A stretch of 64,000 nucleotides of DNA, taken from Atrichornis clamosus (lineage: Eukaryota; Chordata; Aves; Passeriformes; Menuridae). Under the pieces are notes generated by a model that worked only from the letters and a program-made list of their open reading frames with translations, had not been told where the DNA came from and did not search any database. This document shows positions 40,601-52,222 of the stretch, one piece after another; positions within the stretch are counted from its first letter, which is position 1, and every line of letters starts with the position of its first letter. The translations under genes were made by a program, and so were the position numbers. The DNA lies in assembly GCA_013400975.1 (NCBI GenBank), contig WBMZ01014045.1:1-64000 (forward strand), written 5' to 3'.

Positions 40601-41129
40601 GATGGTCACTGCACCCTCAGCAGCACCATATGTGCCTCTCACCCTCCCTCTCCTACTCTTTGGGTTTCCCTTTTGGAATCTACCTGGCTGTCCCTCATTT
40701 GAGGGAGTTGTGTCCCTCACCATGATCAGGCTGTGCCTTCTTTTGCACCTTGTTGACAGAGATTTGTTGGTGCTGTGGCCCTGCCAACCACCGGGCAGGA
40801 TGTCCCTGTGTGCACTTGGGGCTGCACCAATCTGTAACAGCAAATAGTCCCCACCCAAGCTGTCCAAAACTGTTATTTCAAAAGTGTGAGGCCAAAAAGT
40901 AAATATATGAATAGAAGAATTAGCTTAGTTTGCCTTGGTTTTTTGTTTTGTGTGAATATTTTGTGCCAGGCAAATAAACCACTTAAAAACATAACCTCAG
41001 AAGAAAAATAAGTGAGAAATGCAGTTGAGCCATGAGATGCTATTAAAGCAACTTGTACATAAGGTAGTGGTGCTTTAAAGCAAGGATGTGACATTGCTGC
41101 ACTGTACTGGGATTGTGGAGGGCTGCAAA
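37681..41129. other. Intergenic, no gene recognised
   Basis: No repeat family or coding frame is supported. All open frames are short and lack family signatures. Confidence 0.55.
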
Positions 41130-41322
41130 GCACAAGGCAGGGATTTTTACACCTCTGAACAGGCTCCCCAGGGAATGGTCACAGCCCCAAGGCTGCCAGA
41201 GCTCCAGGAGCGTTTGGACAGCGCTCTCAGGCACAGGGTGGGATTGCTGGGGTGACTGTGCAGGGACAGGAGTTGGTGATCCTGGTGGGTCCCTTCCAAC
41301 TCATGGTATTCTATGATTCACT
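41130..41322 (+). mobile_element. CR1 LINE 3' end, J/Y-like subfamily
   Basis: The sense copy contains AGGAGCGTTTGGACAGCGCT, CACAGGGTGGGATTG and the tail GGTCCCTTCCAACTCATGG with ATTCTATGATTC. Its subfamily matches 47,480-47,835 and the tail at 7,180-7,243. Confidence 0.88.
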
Positions 41323-44300
41323 CTTTTTTTGTCCTCTCTCTGAGCACAGGAGACTGATCCTCCACCACCAGCGTGAGCAGGGGTTGTGGTGTCCTGTGAC
41401 AGGAGGAAGGCAAAGGGAAACACAGACACCCTGACACGTGAGCACTGTCATTGTTATCTTCATTTGCAGACAAACTGGTAAAAGCCAGTGAAAGGCATCG
41501 CTAGGGAGAAGCCCTCAGCCAGCACAGAAATCAAGAGGTTCACCTAACTTTGTCCCTCTCATTTGTACCCGTGTTTTAATTCAATTTAGCAGCCCACATT
41601 CATTTTCAGAATGTTAAAGACCTGAATGAAATAATTGAACCTTTTCCTTGGCAAACTTCAGTCCCTGGTTCATTGCCAGGCTGGTTCCAGGATGGGGACC
41701 AGCAACAGAAACACCCAAATCCCCCTGAGCCTTGTTCAAGGGCTCCCCTGTAACGGTGGGTGGGTGTTCGGGCTGGCATCACTGTCCCCTCGGGTGGCCT
41801 GGGACCCCCACATTGTGCCCATGCCCACCCCCTGCTCTGGCAGCACACAGAGTCTGCCCCAGCCAACCACCTCAGTGGCCATCACCTCCCTGAGGTCTTC
41901 CTTTTTTATCCTAGTGATTGCCAGAGTAAGATCAGGCTTTCACGGAAGTAAATTTCTTCTTATCCTTGCTGCTGTGTGATGATAGTGCAAGTGAAGGGGC
42001 AGCTGCTGGATGTATGGGAAAGTGGGATGATAAGGAGTCAGGAGAGAGACTTTGGCTCTCACACAGGATTTTGAGGCAAAGCTGATGTGTTTCAGCAACA
42101 CTTTTCAGCCCTGCTTTAGTCGGTGCCCAGCCAGCACAGAACTGAGCAGCCCCCACATGGCTCTGGGGAGGTGAAGGATTTTAATGAATTTTAAATTAAG
42201 GAATTTTAAATTCAGGAATTTTAAAGACCTTTGCAGGACTGTTGTGCTCTGTAACACACCTGACTTCATTAAAGCTGAGTGAATAAGTCTATCCCAGCCA
42301 TCAGAGAATGCAAACTCGATTTTAAAGTGGTATGAAACAGGATCTTTTGCATTGGTGGGAAGAGAGGTCTGTGTTTAGGGTGACGTTGAGACCTACAGTG
42401 ACAGTTTCCAAGCCATGCCACTCCACAGTGCAGCATGTTTGACTCCTTCACCCATCAGTCTGGCCTTGCTAACTCACCTCTGGGTGCTGGAGTTTACTTG
42501 ATTCTTATCTGTGGCCATGATGGGGAAGGAACTGGGAAACCTTTCTGCCAGCCAGAGGCATCTCCCCAGTCTCCTCGTGCTTTGGGAATTCTCCTGCCCC
42601 TGTGAGAGGCAGGGCAGTCAGACTTTCATTAGTTTGCTTGCTTTTAAGCTGTTTCATGGAAAAACTTGTTTTCTGCTGTCTGGGTTGTCAGGGGAGGGAT
42701 GATCCCGGTTTTCAGCTCCGAGTGGGATCAGAAGTGGGACAGGGATGTTTTATCCAGCACAGCCCAGCAGAGCACAGTTACCTGCCAGCTTTACGCCCCG
42801 AGTGACTGCCAGGAAAGTCGGGCTCTCACGCCTGACTTTTATTTGCTGCAAAATATTGTTTCATCTGAAAAAATGGCAGGGAAAGCAGCCAAGTAGCAAA
42901 GCTTTTGAGGACACGCTCTCAGCCAGCCCCGTGCCTCTGGGAGACGGAGGAGGGATTCTGGACAAGCAAAGTCTTCTCCTGTAGTAAAGTCCCCAGGAAA
43001 TCAGAGGGTGCAACCTTAAATTAAAGCTTGAGGTTTTTCCCAAATGGTTAGAATAAGTAGTACTAGAAAGTGCTGAGTTTCTTTAAGCCCAGCTTGGACA
43101 GTTGGTCTCTGTTTCAAGAAGGTGTTTGGCCGTCCCTGTAAAACACGAGACACCGTGCGCTGCAGAAAGCTCTCTGCAGAAAATTGTGTCAATGTAGTAA
43201 AGGAAAAAGATACTAATTGGAGGAAATTACTCGAATTTCTGCCTTGGATCAGCCAATACCAACCCCTGAGCTTCTGGAAAACAGCAGAGCCAAGGGCTCA
43301 GAGTGCTAGAAGAGTTACTGGCTTGTTTCCTGAGGATTAGCCACGTTGGTAGGGTTGCAAGGGAATCAAGGATCAAAACTCATTTAGGACTGGGATGGTG
43401 TGGGAACCCTGTGAGAGTGGGGAGAAAGCTGCAACAAGAAGGGTCACTGCTGCAGAAGGATGGAAAGGCCCCGTCCCAGTGCCAGTCTCCCACTTTAGGG
43501 TAGGATCACATCCCCATGGGGGATGCATAGAGAAGCAGCCTCCTGCTCGATCCCAAACTCCCCACAGCACATCTCTGATTCCCACTCTAATGGGAAACAG
43601 CTCCAAACATGCCTGAGCCTCACTCCCTTCTCACACATTTTTCAAGATATTAGCAGGGCTGAGTTTTGGAAGGAAGGTCTCCTTATCCACCTTGCCTCAC
43701 TCATAAAATCATTCCAGAAAAATCACAGTGCAGGTGGGCTGTAGCTACACGAGGGTTGGGTTTTTCTCAGTCCCATTTGTGTTGGCATCACCAAGTTTGT
43801 TTGCAGGGTTTGCTGGCTCTGGGTACAACTCCGTTCCATGGCTGGGCTCTGCCCAAGACAGCTCGTGGGTGTTCTCTGAGTTGGTTCCCACAGGCTGAAG
43901 CACAGAATTTCTGCAGAATTTGTAGAATTTTTCTGGAAAAATGTAGTGGTCTCTTTCACTGAATGGCCTGACTGTGATGTGGAGAGGTAGGGGATGAGCT
44001 GCCCCATAGGCTTTCCCTTGGGATCCTGCTCCATGATGTGATCCCAACTGTGCAGGAACCAGAGCAGACGATAGCCATCACATGAGGATTAAAGTTGTTG
44101 GGGCTGTGGACAAAAATCTCCTTTTTTTCCGCCAGAGCAGAGACAGCAGCCGTAATGTCAACAAGGGACCTCTTCCAAGTCTCACGCAGGGCCTCGTGGC
44201 CACAAATCATCCCCTTGTCTTAACCAGCCCAGAGATGAGCCCAGCCAGGCAGGGTCTGAAAACACTTGGCTCTCCCCACAGTGGGTTAATTCCTTGCATC

Positions 44301-44627
44301 CCTCGTTGTCTGAGCGGGTGCTGCTGTTGTGGCCCTCCAACAGTGAGCAGAGAGGTCCCTGAAATCCAAAAGATGACTGTCAGCCCCTCTCCCACCCCTT
44401 GGCCCAGGAGAGTTCTTAGATCATCCATGTGTTCAATACACACAGGGCTCAAAGTATTTCATAGGGGCTCAAAAGGCATGAAATTAACGTGATTTCCTCC
44501 CCATTTTTGGGTTTGGCAGAGGGGCAGTCTTCAGCAGAGAACAGGCTCCCTTTACCCTGCCCTGATCCCCATCCCACTCGTTGTCCCCTCTGTGAGCTGC
44601 TGTTGATCCGTGTGGAGATGGCTTCAA
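41323..44627. other. Intergenic, no gene recognised
   Basis: I find no coding frame with recognisable homology and no CR1 copy. The only structure is the short tandem repeat at 42,186-42,225. Confidence 0.55.
42186..42225. repeat. 15-bp tandem repeat, about 2.7 copies
   Basis: Units GAATTTTAAATTAAG and GAATTTTAAATTCAG are followed by a partial GAATTTTAAA. Confidence 0.9.
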
Positions 44628-45060
44628 GTTCTTTATTTGTTTTTTCCCTTTTTTCTCTTTTTAAAAATTTTTTTCTCTTTTATCTTTCTCCTTTTTCCTG
44701 TTGTCTTTTCCATTTTTCTTTCTTTTTTCTTTTTTCTTTTCTCTTTTTCCTTTCTCTTTTTCTTTTTCTTTTTTCCTTTTTTCTTTTCCCTTTTTCCTTT
44801 TCCCTTTCTCTTTTCTCTTCCTCTTTTTCTTTTCACTTTAATTTATTTTTACATCCATACATATTTCCCATTTCCCTTTTCTTTATTTCCTCTTTCCTTT
44901 TCCCTTTTTCCTTTATACTTACTATTTAAATACTTACTATTTAAATACTTACTATTTAAATACATACACATTTCCCTCTTTCCTTTTTTCTGTTTTCTTT
45001 CCTTTTTTCTTTTTAATCCTCCTCTTTCTCGTGCTGCTTTCCCTCTCTTTCCCTTCCCTC
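44628..45060. repeat. Polypyrimidine (T/C) tract
   Basis: About 430 bases are almost purely T and C on the plus strand, built of irregular TTTTTC and TTCC units, interrupted by an AT-rich stretch (44,838-44,870) and a 15-bp tandem repeat. The complementary polypurine strand gives a spurious Lys/Arg/Glu-rich open frame. Such tracts can adopt triplex structures and are prone to length change. Confidence 0.9.
44916..44960. repeat. 15-bp tandem repeat, three perfect copies
   Basis: The unit TACTTACTATTTAAA occurs three times without mismatch, embedded in the pyrimidine tract. Confidence 0.95.
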
Positions 45061-45639
45061 CCGAGCCGGGCTGGCGACTCCCCAGCCATGAGCTCACGCA
45101 GCTCACGGCTGGATCCCGGATCTGTGTGGGAGGCAGGGAGATGATCCTCACCCTGGTGCTGGCCACAGTTGGGAGCTGTGGGGGCTGATCCCGACATCCA
45201 AGCGCTGTTTGTGCTGGTGGCTCTGGGAAGGGGTGGCAAAAGTCAGATGCAGTCTGAGCTTGGGGTCAGTCCTGGCTTCTGGATGGAGGAAGGGAAATGC
45301 AGAGGGATTGCTCTGTCTTGTTTGGGATAACCAATCCATTTGCAAGTGGCTTTCCAACATATCCATAAACTTGCAGTGACGCTCCTTGGAATAAGTGTGT
45401 GCTCACTTTAAAAATGCAAATGTTTATCTCCTTAAATATGCCCTGCTTGAAATCCAGATGTGCCAATTGTGTCTGAAAGCAAAAGTTCCCTGTGGGGCTC
45501 TCTGCTGAGGCCAGAGGGGGGAGAAACTGTGGTGCAGTGGCCTGATGAGCAAATCCATGACTTATGGAGAATATTTGTGTTTTGTGCTTCCCAATTCTGA
45601 GCCTGCCATTCAATGGGAAGCTCATTGCAAGCCTGCAAA
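45061..45639. other. Intergenic, no gene recognised
   Basis: Ordinary mixed-composition DNA follows the pyrimidine tract. Nothing is recognised. Confidence 0.5.
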
Positions 45640-45972
45640 TCCCTGGCAGGAGGGTGGAGCCAGGTGGAGGTCGGGCTCTGCTCCCAGGGAACAAGGGACA
45701 GGACAAGGGGAAATGGCCTCAAGCTGTGCCAGCGGAGGTTCAGCTTGGACATCGGGAGGAATTTCTTCATGGAAAGCATGGTCAGGCATTGGAAGGGGCT
45801 GCCCAAGGAGTGGTGCAGTCCCCATCCCTGGAGGTGTCCAGGGAACGCCTGGAGGTGGCACTCAGTGCTCTGCTCTGGGTGACACGGTGGGGGTTGGTCA
45901 CAGGCTGGACTCAATGGCCTTGGAGATCTTTTCCAACCTTAATGACTTTTTCCAACCTTAATGATTCTATGA
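45640..45972 (+). mobile_element. CR1 LINE 3' end, third subfamily
   Basis: The sense copy has the diagnostic GGAGGAATTTCTTCATGGAA, GCATTGGAAGGGGCTGCCCA and a tail ending in CCAACCTTAATGATTCTATG. The tail motif TTTTCCAACCTTAATGA is present twice in tandem (about 45,930-45,970). It belongs to the same subfamily as the antisense copy at 28,620-29,040. Confidence 0.88.
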
Positions 45973-47479
45973 GATGCTGCTTGGCCACTGCAACATTGTC
46001 TTTCCACCTCTTCCAAAGTCCCACATGGGCTGCTAGCTACATTCCCAGGGTGTTCCAGCTGGGAAATAGCAGCGACCCCCTGAGAGAGCCTGATGTCACA
46101 AGACTTTTCAGCTTGATTTCCAGAGCAGTGGTCTGGATGTGCTTCAAACTTCTGACTGCTTTTTCCAAGAAGAGTTGTTGTTGGGGAATTTTGTCTCTCT
46201 TTTTCTAGACTCTCCCTTCCCCAGCGCTCAGACCTTGTGCAATCGGTGTCCCATCAGCTGTGAGAAATGTGAAGATTTCCTGAGAGCAGTGCCGTGGAAA
46301 TTCCTGAGATTTCTGGTGCAGACAGACACGTAGGGAAGGAGCAGACAGCCATTTAAGAGATGCATTTGCTGCAGAAGTAAAGCCTTTCTACTCACCCTCT
46401 GGACTCTGCACCTGCCAAGGGGTTTTTCACCCTGTGGTACCCCGGAACCAAGGGAAGGCTCAAACATTCACCTCTGCACCAAGTTTTTGTAGCTACTTTG
46501 TGCCTCTGGCAGGTCAGGGGCCAGGACATGTGTCTTGGAACTCTCCCTGCCTGCTGGAAATGCCAGGGGAGCAAAGGCGTGATGAAAACTCCTGGGGAGG
46601 CAGTGGATTTTGGGAAGCACGGCTCCTCCCATGCTGCTGCTGAGGCTGGGAAACTCATCACATGCCACCTCTGGCATGCCTGGAGGAGTTCGGTGGGATG
46701 CACAGTTGTGGGGCATGTGGCAAAGGAAATTAGAATGGAATTAGATTATCTTTAAGGTCCCTTCCAACCCGAACCCTTCCGTGATCCTGTGAGTCAGGAT
46801 GAGTTGCCTCTGCATAGGGAAAACCATCCGGGAAAAGGTTTGAGCCCACGCTGCATCACAGGCATCCAGGGATCTGCACAGCCCCCTTGGAAAAGCATTC
46901 CCTGCCACAGGCTGTCAAAGGAAATTTGCAAGGGGGAATGTTCTCCTTCCCATCCTTACGTGACCACCAGCATCAGCCATTCCCAGGATGGGACACAGCT
47001 GTAGGGACAACACAAGGGGCTGACCAGAGTACAGCCTGCTCTTTAGCAAGGAGTTTGGCTCTGGACTGCAGGCAAAAATGCCTTTTTTATTCCCAAATTT
47101 AAGATCAAAAAAATGAGGCACCATTCCAGCTGCTGCCTGCTACAGCGGCAGGAGAGGAGGGGTAGAAAGGATGAGCAGCTTTCAGTCTTCCCAATCAAGC
47201 AATGCTCAAAGTGAGGGCTTTGAATGGAGGGGGAGCAAATGGACAAGAGATTAAAAAAACTATGGAAAAGTGAAAAAATAGCTTCTGGGGTGTTAAAGGC
47301 AGGTATGGTTGCTGGCTCCTGATGTGGTGGGGAGCTGCAAGCTCTAGTTGGGAAGGGTCACCATCCCTTTCCCTATGCCCACACCCCTTCCCAAGGCAGC
47401 TGGGGCAGTAAAATGGGGCAGATGGGGTCAGATTAGGGGTGGGGGGAAATGCTAAATTTAGGAGGTAATCCTCAAGTCA
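45973..47479. other. Intergenic, no gene recognised
   Basis: I find only the CR1 tail at 46,738-46,795. The open frames here are short and unrelated to families I know. Confidence 0.55.
46738..46795 (+). mobile_element. CR1 LINE tail fragment
   Basis: Only the last 50-60 bases are recognisable: TTTAAGGTCCCTTCCAACCC followed by a diverged terminal repeat (CCGTGATCCTGTGAGTC). Confidence 0.75.
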
Positions 47480-47835
47480 GAATCATCAAATCACAGAATA
47501 TCCCAAGCTGGAAGATTCCCGCAAGAATCATTGAGTCCAACCCCTGGCCCTGCACAGACCCCCCAGCAATCCCACCCTGTGCCTGAGAGCGTTGTCCAAA
47601 CGCTCCTGGCGCTCTGGCAGCCCTGGGGTTGTGACCATTCCCTGGGGAGCCTGTGCAGTGCCCCAGCACCCTCTGGGGGAAGAACCTTTCCCTGATATCC
47701 AACCTAAACCTCCTGACACAGCGCCAGCCGTTCCCTCGGGTCCTGTCCCTGGGCACAGAGAGCAGAGATCGGAGCTGTCCCTCAGGAGGAGCTGCAGCTC
47801 TGGTGAGGTCTGACCTCAGTGTCCTGTTTAATCTG
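47480..47835 (-). mobile_element. CR1 LINE 3' end, second subfamily (J/Y-like)
   Basis: The antisense copy has a tail AATCACAGAATATCCCAAGC and the segment CCTGAGAGCGTTGTCCAAAC, which is the reverse complement of the corresponding segment in the sense copy at 41,130-41,322. The subfamily differs from the common GGTTTGGGTTGG type. Confidence 0.85.
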
Positions 47836-49552
47836 GGATTAACCCCATCCCTGTGGGCCCATGTCTTGCACAGCCACAACACCTGGCTTCCTTGCTCCAG
47901 GACAGAGCTGGCTTTAATCCCAGGTCTCGTTAAACTCTTCCAAACTGCCGATATTTTTCTAGCACTTAACAAGGCTTTGGCACTTGAGTGTTAAACCTGG
48001 CTGATCTGCCCTGTCCTGCTGGGAGGGGGGCAAAAAGGGGCTCTTTGGGCTGCATTGGAAGGATGCTCTCATTTGGTCAACTTCAAGAAACAGTCCCCGC
48101 AATGGGAAGAGAATTCCAATTCACCTTGCTTAGTCTGTGTGTCACCACTGTGTGATGAGCTGTGGCTCTTGTCACACACCTTGAGGGCTTGTCCACTGTG
48201 GTTTTTCAGGCTAACTTTTACATTTTTAGGTTTCCCATTACCCAACTTGCTGTTTTTAATCCCAGACTGACACCTCCAACCTGCAGGCTTTTAAGGGAGG
48301 AAGAGGGGAGGCTCCCCCAGGCTGCTCTGGAGATGCCTTTCTGCCTTTCTCCCGTGGCTGCTTCCATCCTGGGGGAGAAATTGTAATAAATATAATGCCC
48401 CTGACAGTCTGGGACCACCTGCAGAGCTGAGCTGCTTTATAGGCCCAAGGAAAAGGGCTGGAAGATGAGAAAGTACAGAGAAAAGACAGAGAATTATGAT
48501 ACAGGTGGGAATTCTGAGTAGTTATTTTAGAAAAGGCTTCAGGATATGGCAGCTTTTTGCCATTAATCCATCCCTGTATAACTCCAAGCACTGGGATCCA
48601 GGGAGCTGGATGTTTCACCCAGAGAGATGTGCCAGGACCCCGGCACCCAGGGCAGGAGTTTGGCTTTTTCAAAATTATTTCTAATTTCCAGCAGCTTTAA
48701 AAAAAAAATGAAGTAGGGCAAAATGCAGTGCCATGAGATCTGTGGAGTTGTGGGAAAGGTCAGGCTCACTGTATCTAGCCCTCCTGCAGCAAAACTCTCC
48801 TTTGAAACAACTTCGCTTAGAGAACCATTCTTGCCCCAAAAATCACCAGATTTCCAGGGAAAAATGTGTGAGCAGTGAGTGAGTGTATTTAACTTGCCCT
48901 TCCAAATGGCAGTAGTTAAACTTTTAGCTGCTGGACAGTAAGTGGTAATGCTGTCACCCCAGATTTACCATCAGTAAATACAACGATATCCTAAGGGCTG
49001 GAGCAGGGAAGCAGCAGGGCAGCCTGGAAGCCAAACACTACGGAGGAGCAGCCACAGTGTTCCACTCATTTCCAAAGGCTATGTCATGCCCTCTGCAATA
49101 TTCCAATCAATCTAATGCAATGCTCATTTTTTTTCATTAACCTCCGACGCAACCTCCCCATCTGCCGAATTAATCACTGCTGGAAAGCTCAAGGAGTATT
49201 TTAAAAATAACAAACTACTGATTCTGTCCCTAGCAACTTTTCTTTTTTTTTCAGGCCTTTCAGTTCCACTTCGGTTCATTGACCACACTCGGGATCTTGC
49301 AGAGCCCATTTATAAGCTACAAATATTATATATATATATATAAATTCACACACGCTTAAATAATTTCTGTCTTTTTTCGAGAGTGGTGGCTTATTTGGCC
49401 TTTGCCCACTAGGACACTCCTATTTCAGAGAAAATCCCCAGCAGCACTTGGGGTGCTCTCATCCCAGGTTTGGAAGCTAATTTTCGGTGAGTGAGAGCTG
49501 GATGTTATTCCTAGAGCATTTCCCTGGCTGCAAGGCTCAGAGCTTGGGAATC
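47836..49552. other. Intergenic, no gene recognised
   Basis: Apart from the AT microsatellite near 49,330 I recognise no element. The part at about 49,080-49,310 is AT-rich and free of repeats, but conservation cannot be judged from one sequence. Confidence 0.55.
49326..49342. repeat. (AT)n microsatellite
   Basis: A short perfect run of alternating A and T sits inside an AT-rich stretch. Confidence 0.85.
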
Positions 49553-50100
49553 AGAGAATCCCAGAATGGTTTGTGTTGGAAGGAACCTCAAAACTCATCT
49601 CATTCCACCCCCTGCCATGGGCAGGGACACCTTCCACTATCCCAGGTTGCTCCAAGCCCCGTCCAACCTGGCCTGGGACACTTCCAGGGATGGGGCAGCC
49701 ACAGCTTCTCTGGGCAACCTGTGCCAGGGCCTCACCACCTTCACAGGGAAGAATTTTTTCTAATATCCAATCTAAACTTACTCCCTGTCAGTTTGAACCC
49801 ATTCCCCCTTGTCCTGTCACTCCAGGCCCTTGTAAATCTCTCTCCATCTTTCTTGTCAGATCCTTCAGGCACAGGAAGGCCACAATTAGTTCACCCTGAA
49901 GCTTTCTCTTCTCCAGGCTGACTAATCCCAATTCTCCCAGCCTTTCTTCACAGCAGAGCTGCTCCAGCCCTCTGATCAGTTTGGTAGCTTCCTCTGGACT
50001 CACTCCAGCAGCTCCATGTCCTTCCTGTCCTGGGGACCCCAGAGCTGGACACAGCTCTCCATTTTATGGTCTCCCCTCAGCAGAGCTTCTTGTCACAGGT
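49553..50100 (-). mobile_element. CR1 LINE 3' end, longest copy in the window
   Basis: The antisense copy starts with CCCAGAATGGTTTGTGTTGG and extends past the usual truncation point through the 3' part of the former ORF2 (GGACCCCAGAGCTGGACACA). At about 550 bases it reaches further into the element than the other copies. Its former reading frame is broken. Confidence 0.9.
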
Positions 50101-51884
50101 GGCCCTGGGATCACAAGGCAGCACCCATCACTTTCCTGCATCCCTCCCCATGTGTCTTGCTGCCTAGGTGGGAAAAATCCCAAGAGATGGGTGTTTCAAC
50201 CTGCTGCCCTTCCCAGGTTCCTGTCCTGGGGAGCACAGCAAAAGGCACATCCTCAATCCCTGGGTTATATCTCTATAATAGCAGGTTTTACTGGAGCAGC
50301 ACAGTGAGGTCATCGCAGCCGGCTGCACTTTTATTTCAGCGTGGTCGCTGTGGCAACAAAGGCCAAAACAAAACATCCAGTTCAGCAAAGCAAAGTTTCC
50401 TGGCTGCTGGGGCTCATTTTTCTTTATGAGCTGGCTTTGGGAGACAGCAGAGCAGCCGCTCATGGAAACTCAAACGTCTTTCCCTCTCCCCCGTTTGCTC
50501 CTCGGTCTCCGCAGCAATGGAGATAAAGGTTAGACATCTGGTTCGGATCTGCTCTGTTTAACAAAAAAAAAAAAAAAAAAAAAGCCATGCTCCTGCTGTC
50601 CCATAAATCATCCTGCACCTGGAGTGCAGTCCCGGCTCTCGCTGGGGCTGTTTATCCCGCCACGTCCCACTGAGCCATGAGGTTTGCTTTTGGGAAGGCC
50701 ACGCTCCCAGAGAGCTGCCTGCTGCCATTTTGAGTGATCCCCGGACGCTGGGCAAGGGCTGAGAAGTTTAAAGTTATTATGGATTAGAGTCTTGGGATTT
50801 AAAGCCACCCAGGATGCTGATCCTGGGTCAGCTCAGCTCGCGGGAATGGCACTTGCTCACAGCCAGCTCCCTGCCAGATCCTGCTCCCCAGGAGCAACCC
50901 CTCTGTCCCAAAGAGCTTATGGGGCTACAGAACACAGGCAGAAAGCAAATGATCACCTAGAAAATCTGAGATCTTCCAAATCCCCTTCTCTCAGCTGATT
51001 GTCTCTATCTTACTCAGAGGTTTAATGATTTTGGGGTTGGGAGTGGCAGTATTTCCATCTCGCAGGCAGAAGGCCTCTGGCCAAGGAAATTACCACAATT
51101 CAGTCCCAGTTATCTGAAGATCCTTTGCTCCAGGCTCAGCTGCTCCAAGTTTATCTGCATCTATGCTAAAGCACTTGGATACAGTCCTAATTTCCAGGAA
51201 CGCCTGGCACGGAAGACATAATTTTCCTTGAACTCCTGACCTTGCAATGTCAACACTGGCCATGTAGGGCATTGCTGGAAAACCCAATTTAGCAGGAAGG
51301 ATCTAGGCAGGTACATGTGTACATCTACAGACTTTTAGACTGGCTTTTTTTACTGATGTAATAAATTTAATACTGGCTAATAAAATGTGTCAGAGTCACT
51401 TTGCCTCTCCTTGTAAAGGTTTCCCAAGAAGGCTGTGATTAAATGCAAAGCTACAGCATTGAGGGAACCTAAGCAAGCATTAAATGCTGATGCTGTCCTA
51501 AATTTAAGGGTCTGGCTTCAATGCTTAACTCTGCTACTCATCCTGCTCTTCATTTTTATGATACCACCAGTACCATAAGAGGTTATGTCCCTGCTGGGCT
51601 GTTGAACCCTGGATTTTTCACCAGCAGGCTCGTAGCTCCCTGGCCTCCAAGGGCAGCACAGTCATCCAAACCCCTCAGCTGGAGAAAGTGAGATTTGAGA
51701 GTGACTATTTGTAATAGTTTGTCCCAGGGACTGTCCACTATCAGTCTGTAGGGAGGAGTTGTGGGTGCAGGAGGGGGTGTAGGATTTTGTGGCTTCTTCT
51801 GGGCAACCTGGCTGTGCAATACTCCCTGAGGAGGGTCCCTGGTAAAATCAGGGCTGGTGGCTCTGCTGGTTGTGCCTCACCCAT
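50101..51884. other. Intergenic, no gene recognised
   Basis: The only structured element seen is an A homopolymer at about 50,562-50,583. No coding frame or repeat family is supported. Confidence 0.6.
50562..50583. repeat. Poly(A) homopolymer
   Basis: There is an uninterrupted run of about 22 A. It has no recognisable retroposed sequence next to it. Confidence 0.9.
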
Positions 51885-52222
51885 CTCCCTTCAGTACCTG
51901 AAGGGGGCCTACAAGAAGAATAGAGAGGGACTATTCACTGTCCTGTAGTGACAGGACTAGGGGGAGTGGATTCAGACTGAAAGAGAGTAGGTTTAGATGA
52001 GATCTTGGGATGAAATTCTTCTCTGTGAGGGTGCTGAGCTCAGCCCTGGCACAGGTTGCCCAGGGAAGCTGTGGCTGCCCCATCCCTGGAAGTGTCCAAG
52101 GCCTGGTTGGACAGGCCTTGAAGCAACCTGGGATAGTGGCAGGTGTCCCTGCCCAGGGCACAGGAATGGGACAACGTGAGCTTTAAGGTCCCTTCCAACC
52201 CAGGCCATTCTGTGATTCCATG
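51885..52222 (+). mobile_element. CR1 LINE 3' end
   Basis: This sense copy begins at a motif coding-side to the CR1 3'UTR (CAGTACCTGAAGGGGGCCTA), continues through GAAAGAGAGTAGGTTTAGAT and the conserved GGTTGCCCAGGGAAGC, and ends in CCTTCCAACCCAGGCC and ATTCTGTGATTCC. It is one of the longer copies here. Confidence 0.9.

Noticed and set aside
44489..45188. Phe/Ser/Leu-rich open frames on the plus strand and a Lys/Arg/Glu-rich frame on the minus strand
   Set aside because: They are direct translations of the polypyrimidine tract and its complement, not proteins.
45564..46208. 214-codon open frame on the plus strand
   Set aside because: It runs through the CR1 copy at 45,640-45,972 in a frame unrelated to CR1 ORF2; a repeat artefact.
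47472..47972. 166-codon open frame on the minus strand
   Set aside because: It is the sense translation of the CR1 3' region at 47,480-47,835.
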